Shown here: one piece after another, positions 58,882-64,000 of the stretch
How the letters are laid out: each line of letters opens with the position of its first letter
How positions within the stretch are numbered: the stretch's first letter is position 1
Source: Myxocyprinus asiaticus
Taxonomy: Eukaryota; Chordata; Actinopteri; Cypriniformes; Catostomidae
Reading direction: 5' to 3'
NCBI RefSeq assembly: GCF_019703515.2
Contig: NC_059393.1
Location: 16,674,501 to 16,738,500, forward strand
DNA length: 64,000 nt
Program-made: the position numbers and the translations under genes
Notes under the pieces: generated by a model
Seen by the model: only the letters and a program-made list of their open reading frames with translations
Told to the model about the DNA's origin: nothing
Databases searched by the model: none

Positions 58882-60085
58882 CTTTGCCACATTAGGGTAA
58901 ACAAAAATTCAAATTTGCTTACTCTATAGACCAGTGATTCTCAACCAGGGGACCTCAGCATATGTGTAAGGGACTATTCAGACTGCTTGTGCTGTTTTGT
59001 TAGTTGTAAACACGTCTTGCTGGTTTTTTTTCAGCGTCTTGCGCATGAGTGCTGAGTTTTTGAAACGCTCTGCCAAGTTAAAAGAAATTCAGTTTTATTA
59101 AATGCATCTTGAGACACCTATATTCTGGCTGAAGGATATTCTATGCAAATACGTGAACGAGAATCTTCTAGCTAAACAAGTTCGATTTCATTCTTTGTTG
59201 CGTTTCAAAATGTGTCAGACCTTAATTCATAACAATACAAGTACGTGTTGCACTGGTGTAACTTGGATCTTATGGGCCAACTGGTCATTATGGTTGGAGG
59301 GGGGGAGGTTGGTTGTTTTCATCACCCATTAGGCCAGCGGTCGTTTTAATCATTAACTTTCTGCCAGCTGTCGCAGATGGCTGCCCACCCTGCACTTCTT
59401 TTATTTACTCCACTGATGTGTTGCATTCTCAGCGTTGCCACAAGGGTAAACAGTAAACAGTAGTGTGAACTGTCTGCTTCTACAGTGAGTTTCCTCTGTC
59501 AAGTCAACTACTATCAGAGTAAAAGTTTGAAGAGAATATTGCAGAACAAGTAAGGTTAAGTCAATACATTTAAAGCAGCTTGCCAAATAATTCCAAATCT
59601 AGTTTAATGGCATAGACCTATGAAGGTAACTATCACTCCCTTGAGTACTGAAGATTGTTGCCGCCACAGTAAAGCATGAACGCACGTTATGTACAGTACT
59701 GTGCAAAGGTTTTAGGCACTTGTGAAAAATTTTGCATAGTGAGGATGTCTTCAATAATAATGCCAAAAATAGTTTTTATTTATCAATTAACATCATACAA
59801 AGTCCAGTAAACAAAGCTAAATCAATATTTGCTGTGACCACCTTTTCCTTCAAAGCAGCACCATTTATCCTAGGTACACCTGGACACAGTTTTTCATGGT
59901 TGTTGGCAGATAGGTTATTACAAGCTTCTTAGAATTTGCCACTGCTCTTCTATCTATTTAGGTTGTCTCTTCATGTAATCCCAGACTGACTCAATGTTCA
60001 TGCCGTCTGTTTCATGGCTCACTGTTCTTCTATTCTATTTGCAAAAGGAATGTTTTGGAGTCTAAAATTAATGTTTACTATTGAC

Positions 60086-61556
60086 TAGGGTGGCCAGATG
60101 TTCCGTTTTTCCTGGGACAGTCCCATATTTAAGCACTTTTTCAAGTGTCCTGACTTATTTTGTAAAAAATTGTGTTTTGTCCTGTACAAAAAAGCATGTG
60201 GATGCTGCTAAAAGTGTACCACACCAAGTGTTAGCGATTTTTTTTTTTTTTAAATTTTTTTTTATTTATTTATTTATTTATTTTTTTTTTTGGTGAAGCA
60301 AAGTTCCGAATCTGACAAGGTGCACACAAGTGAAGGACTTTTTGCTTATCATTCTGTTGTGCATGGCCATAGTTTTTGGTCAGCTGACTGCATTGTGAAA
60401 TTGATCAAGAAATTGTATGATCAGAAATTTTCTTCTGCCTGCACCAAATCTGAAGCTGTCATATTCAACGTATTCCCTCCTTTGTCAGAGTAAGAAGTTC
60501 AAACTGATTTGGACAAGTGCTCGTTTCTCACATTGACAAACATTGACGCATTCAATCACACAGACATAAAATTGTTCCCTGTGCTTGTGTGTTACTTTAA
60601 TCCACTAGATGGTATAAAAGTTAAGATAATTGAGTTTTCATCTTTGCCAGGTGAGACGTCTGATTTGCAAACTTACTACATTTCCAATGCAATTGAAAAA
60701 CATGGCCTTGATCAAAAACTAGTTGCCCTCTGTGCCGACAACACCAACACAAACTTTGGTGGTGTTAAGAGAGCTGGTAAAGGCAAAACCTGGAGAAAAC
60801 TGCAGTCAAAGTTAGGAAGGGAAATTTTGGGGATTTGTTGTAATGCACACATCATCCATAACACATTGCAAACAGCAGTGGATTGTCTTCCAATATATTT
60901 AGAGAGTTTTGCTATGAAGTTATACAAATACCCAATCTACACAGTGTGTGTGAAGGAGTTCAAAGACTGAGCGACTACTGAGAGACATCACAAAGTGGAA
61001 AGACATTCAGAGCAGCCTGAAAACTTCTACTCAAGAATCCCCACTCTCATACTGATTGACGAAACCACGTTCTTTGAGTGGGCTTGCGCAAAAATTGTCA
61101 CTCATCGCATCACTGAGTGGAACATGAACAAGATGGCCATGTCTGAGAGATGGACAGACATTTTTCGTGAGCTGGAGAGCAAGACCATCAACTTCAGAGT
61201 CTTTTTTTTATTTTTTTTATGCCTGCCTGGGACATCTGCATCTGTGGAGCGTTCTCATTAATGAATGCAGCATGGACACTGGATAAATCTCGACTCAGTG
61301 TAACAGTCATGAAGGCAATGCTTTTCGTACGTCATAATTTTGGACTGGACTGCACTGCATTTTACAATAAACCCTTGAAAGACAAGCACACACTGAGAAA
61401 AATTGCTGCCAGCTAAAAGTACAAGGTGACAACAGTTACAGATGCATATGCACCCTCTACTTCGCATTGATCTGCGCCTAGGTAAGGATACGTCAAATTA
61501 ATTTTTGCTGGGAGGGGGCTGCCCCATTTTCCACAAGCAGGAATCGGGTCACCCTA
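60086..61556 (+). mobile_element. hAT element with perfect 8-bp target duplication
   Basis: Ends tagggtggccagatg and (reversed) tagggtgacccgatt. The target duplication ctattgac flanks both sides (60078-60085 and 61557-61564). 1471 bp, carrying a broken transposase. Confidence 0.85.
60290..61416 (+). pseudogene. hAT transposase remnant
   Basis: Open pieces at 60290-60493, 60509-60970, 60995-61261 and 61219-61416. Middle pieces include LVALCADNTNTNFGGVKRAG and GICCNAHIIHNTLQTAVDCL (RNase-H-like core). The C-terminal dimerisation region follows: CLPGTSASVERSHSLMNAAW, then KSRLSVTVMKAMLFVRHNFG. Stops after FPPLSE and KEFKD, and a frame change near 61250, break it. No zinc-finger (BED) start is seen, and a deletion follows KEFKD. 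Confidence 0.8.
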
Positions 61557-64000
61557 CTATTGACACACTAAAGCTGAAGATATAAATAACCACAAGGCCA
61601 TAACGATGTCTAAAACATTGGGGGGGTGGGGGTGGTCACGGGTGTTGAGGTAAAAAAAAAATAATGGTCCTTTTTGGTCCTTTAATATAGTAAAGGTGCT
61701 GAATGCAATCATTTTCTGAATAAAGGCCCAAAATTGTATAAGTTTTGGTTTTAAAAGATACATGTATTTTTAAAGTTCACACAGTACAAGACAAACACCG
61801 TGTCTGCATTGCCAGCAATTTGCCTGTTTCAGTCATCTTTTCTTTTTTGTGCTGTCTCAAAGAAAAGATTGATATAATTTTAATTTCTTTTCATCACTGA
61901 TGTGTCTGTAAAATGACATGACTGTGTCTGCTGGCTAGCAAAAAGAAAATACACAAAATTATTTACTGCCCTCAAGATGTCCCTCATTGTTTTTTCCTCC
62001 CAGTAGAATCTTAACACCATATTTTCTTAAATAATCCTAGCGCTGCTCTTTTCCATACAAAAACAGTTCATATTGACCACTGCTGTCAAGGTCCAAAGAG
62101 GACAATGAATCATTATAAAAATACCATAAAAGTAGTCCATACAACACATAGCTGTTCTATGGCCCCAGAAAGCTTGGAATATAGTGCACTTGTCATATGG
62201 ACTACTGATCTTTAATAGTGCTTTATATTATTTGTCCTTTATGAAGCTTGACAGCTCCTGCTCACTATAAACTGTTATTCTATGGAATAGAGCTGCTATT
62301 TCTCTGCTAATCTATTTTTTCTCTTATAAAAGTAGATTCTTAGGAGATGTTGTACAAAATTCAGAATGAATTAAAGACATAAATTATTTAGAAAATCTTA
62401 AATTGATTTTAAATTATTACCTAATAATATCTGCATTAAGAATATATGACACTGTCCTTGCCAAAACCTAAAAGCACAATAGAATTCACAAGTCACAGGT
62501 CTTACCATGTTCTAGTTCTGATCTAGGTGATAACGCTCTTTTTTTTTTTTATATAGTTAATTTTCTTAGACAATGTCAAGAGAATTTTCTAAAAAGCTGC
62601 TTCAAAAGCCTGCCAGATTACCACATTCATTCAATTCCTTTACAATATACAAACATTCACTCTTTGTCTTAAGCCTGACATGCTGAAAACTGCTCTGTTA
62701 ATGTTTTCACATTCACAGTTATGAATGACATACAAATCACATATTGTACATGACATATTTTATATTAAAACGGCGAATATCACCAAATGGTGAATAGTTT
62801 GCACCCTTGGAAATTAATGTCAGTCGGTACAACATTTCAATCATAAAACAGTGCTCAAATGTTGCATGTTTAGTTAGATACTTAAATCTCACATGACACA
62901 AACACACTTAATCTGAACTGCTATCTGATGTGTGGCGCTGGAATAATCCACGAGGTTCCCAATAGCATCTTAAACTTGAGTCCCACCTTCATCGATTTGA
63001 TTGGCTATTTCATGACATTGACAAGCACTGTTAGACTACTGAGCATGGTCAAATTGAAACTTTTTAAACCATTATGTTATTCCTAGAAAAACGTAATGAT
63101 AATTAGACAGCAGTGCAAAGTATATTGTAGTTACGGCCCTGAATAACCATCTTAAGACAAAGGTTTTTGTGCAACATCTTATGTGCCTAAGACTTTTGCA
63201 CAGTACTGTAAGTTCAATCAGTCAGCACGTTGACCAAGCACTCGCATCTGTGTATGCATACATGCGTAAAGTATGTTTCTGGCTTGAACATCTCCTAAGA
63301 GGGCCAAAAGATGCCTTGAAATTATTAAAAAATAGGTTAGAGTCAAAGGTTGGAGTCAAAAAGTTTAAGAACCCCAGTTATAGACCATCTTCAGAGCTCC
63401 ATTACACAAACCTGTATTAATCAGGTCTAGATTTCCCAACAGAACACGGATTTGGTCTGTTTGAATGTTTGATCAATGACTTTGCAGATCAAGGAATGTC
63501 ATTCATTCCAGGTCAGGTGAAGCCATTGTAGTTTATCTAATTATTTTCACATTTATCTATCCCACCATTTACAATATCATCACCTTGCCTGGATGAAAAT
63601 GTGAAAAATAAGTTTTGCTTTCGCCCGTAGGCACACAAACTGGCTCTGGCTTTTCCCCATTGTGGAAAAAGAAAAATGGCGTCCTTCCCAGGCAATGGCT
63701 GCCGCCCACCGTGAAGCTGGACTCTGCCTGCTTGCCAGAGAGACAGAAGGGCAAGGTCACCAGACAGATTGAATGATGACTGGTTGCACAGCAAACCTAA
63801 TTAGCAACATAATCGGGGGAAAACGACCACAAGTTCAATGGAGAAACAACTAAGTAATTGGGCCCAAAGGTGGCTGTGGGCATCAGGCCCAAAAAAAAGG
63901 AGGCACCATATAAACACTCAATGCAAGAGGACACTGGGCGGAAACTCAGGCAGCTGTCCATTTGGCCTAAGGAATTGGACTTACTCGGTGAGGACTTTCC

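Larger units (their letters stand above)
59694..63208. mobile_element. Tc1-type element interrupted by a hAT element
   Basis: TA-flanked. The left end reads cagtactgtgcaaaggtttt, then aggcac; the right end, reversed, reads cagtactgtgcaaaagtctt, then aggcac. Only degenerate coding traces remain. The body from 61565 to 63130 is AT-rich with no gene. The last 790 bases of the window (63209-64000) hold nothing I can support. Confidence 0.8.

Noticed and set aside
63537..63794. Minus-strand frames near the right edge, possible upstream frem1 exon
   Set aside because: Two overlapping frames with no CSPG signature; acceptor and donor do not pair.

Overview
The window is vertebrate nuclear DNA from a teleost fish, most likely a cyprinid. 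It has split genes with GT-AG introns. Repeats are of the kinds common in carp-like fish: many Tc1/mariner elements with TA target sites, hAT elements with 8-bp target duplications, a piggyBac-type MITE at TTAA, tRNA-headed SINEs, and long TA and TG microsatellites. No prokaryotic, plasmid or viral genes were seen. All host genes found lie on the minus strand, so in transcriptional order they run from high to low coordinates.

Layout, left to right. At 1-9061 is axdnd1, an axonemal dynein light-chain-domain protein. It has a well-kept N-terminal half and C-terminal half, but its central exons are not found; the gene runs off the left edge. One orphan exon-like open frame lies at 9906-10024. 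At 13606-22500 is rab3b, a complete four-coding-exon synaptic Rab GTPase with a separate 5' untranslated exon. Its introns hold a hAT element and an inverted pair of Tc1 elements, one with an open transposase. At 22860-27065 is a four-level nest of transposons, including a second open transposase. At 27712-31588 is atpaf1, a complete nine-exon mitochondrial F1-ATPase assembly factor. From 32406 to 58881 is the 3' two thirds or so of a FREM1-like extracellular matrix gene (CSPG repeats, Calx-beta, terminal C-type lectin domain).

The most informative reading concerns the frem1 copy. Exon by exon, nearly all junctions keep phase, but I find several independent disabling changes: one exon with a nonsense codon and frame slips (58570-58881), a one-base insertion (54733-54915), a lost splice acceptor (52113-52114), a lost splice donor (50936-50937) and a nonsense codon (37903-37905). 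At least one exon is also missing from an 8-kb transposon field. This suggests a decaying duplicate beside two intact neighbours, as expected when one copy of a duplicated gene is lost in a polyploid fish. axdnd1 may be decaying the same way.

The three gene types do not form a pathway: rab3b acts in vesicle release, atpaf1 in mitochondria, frem1 in basement membranes and axdnd1 in cilia or flagella. More than half of the window is transposon-derived. The right end (59694-63208) is a Tc1-type element with a hAT element inserted in it. Exon limits come from reading splice sites and phases by eye; gene identities come from recalled family resemblance, not from a database search.
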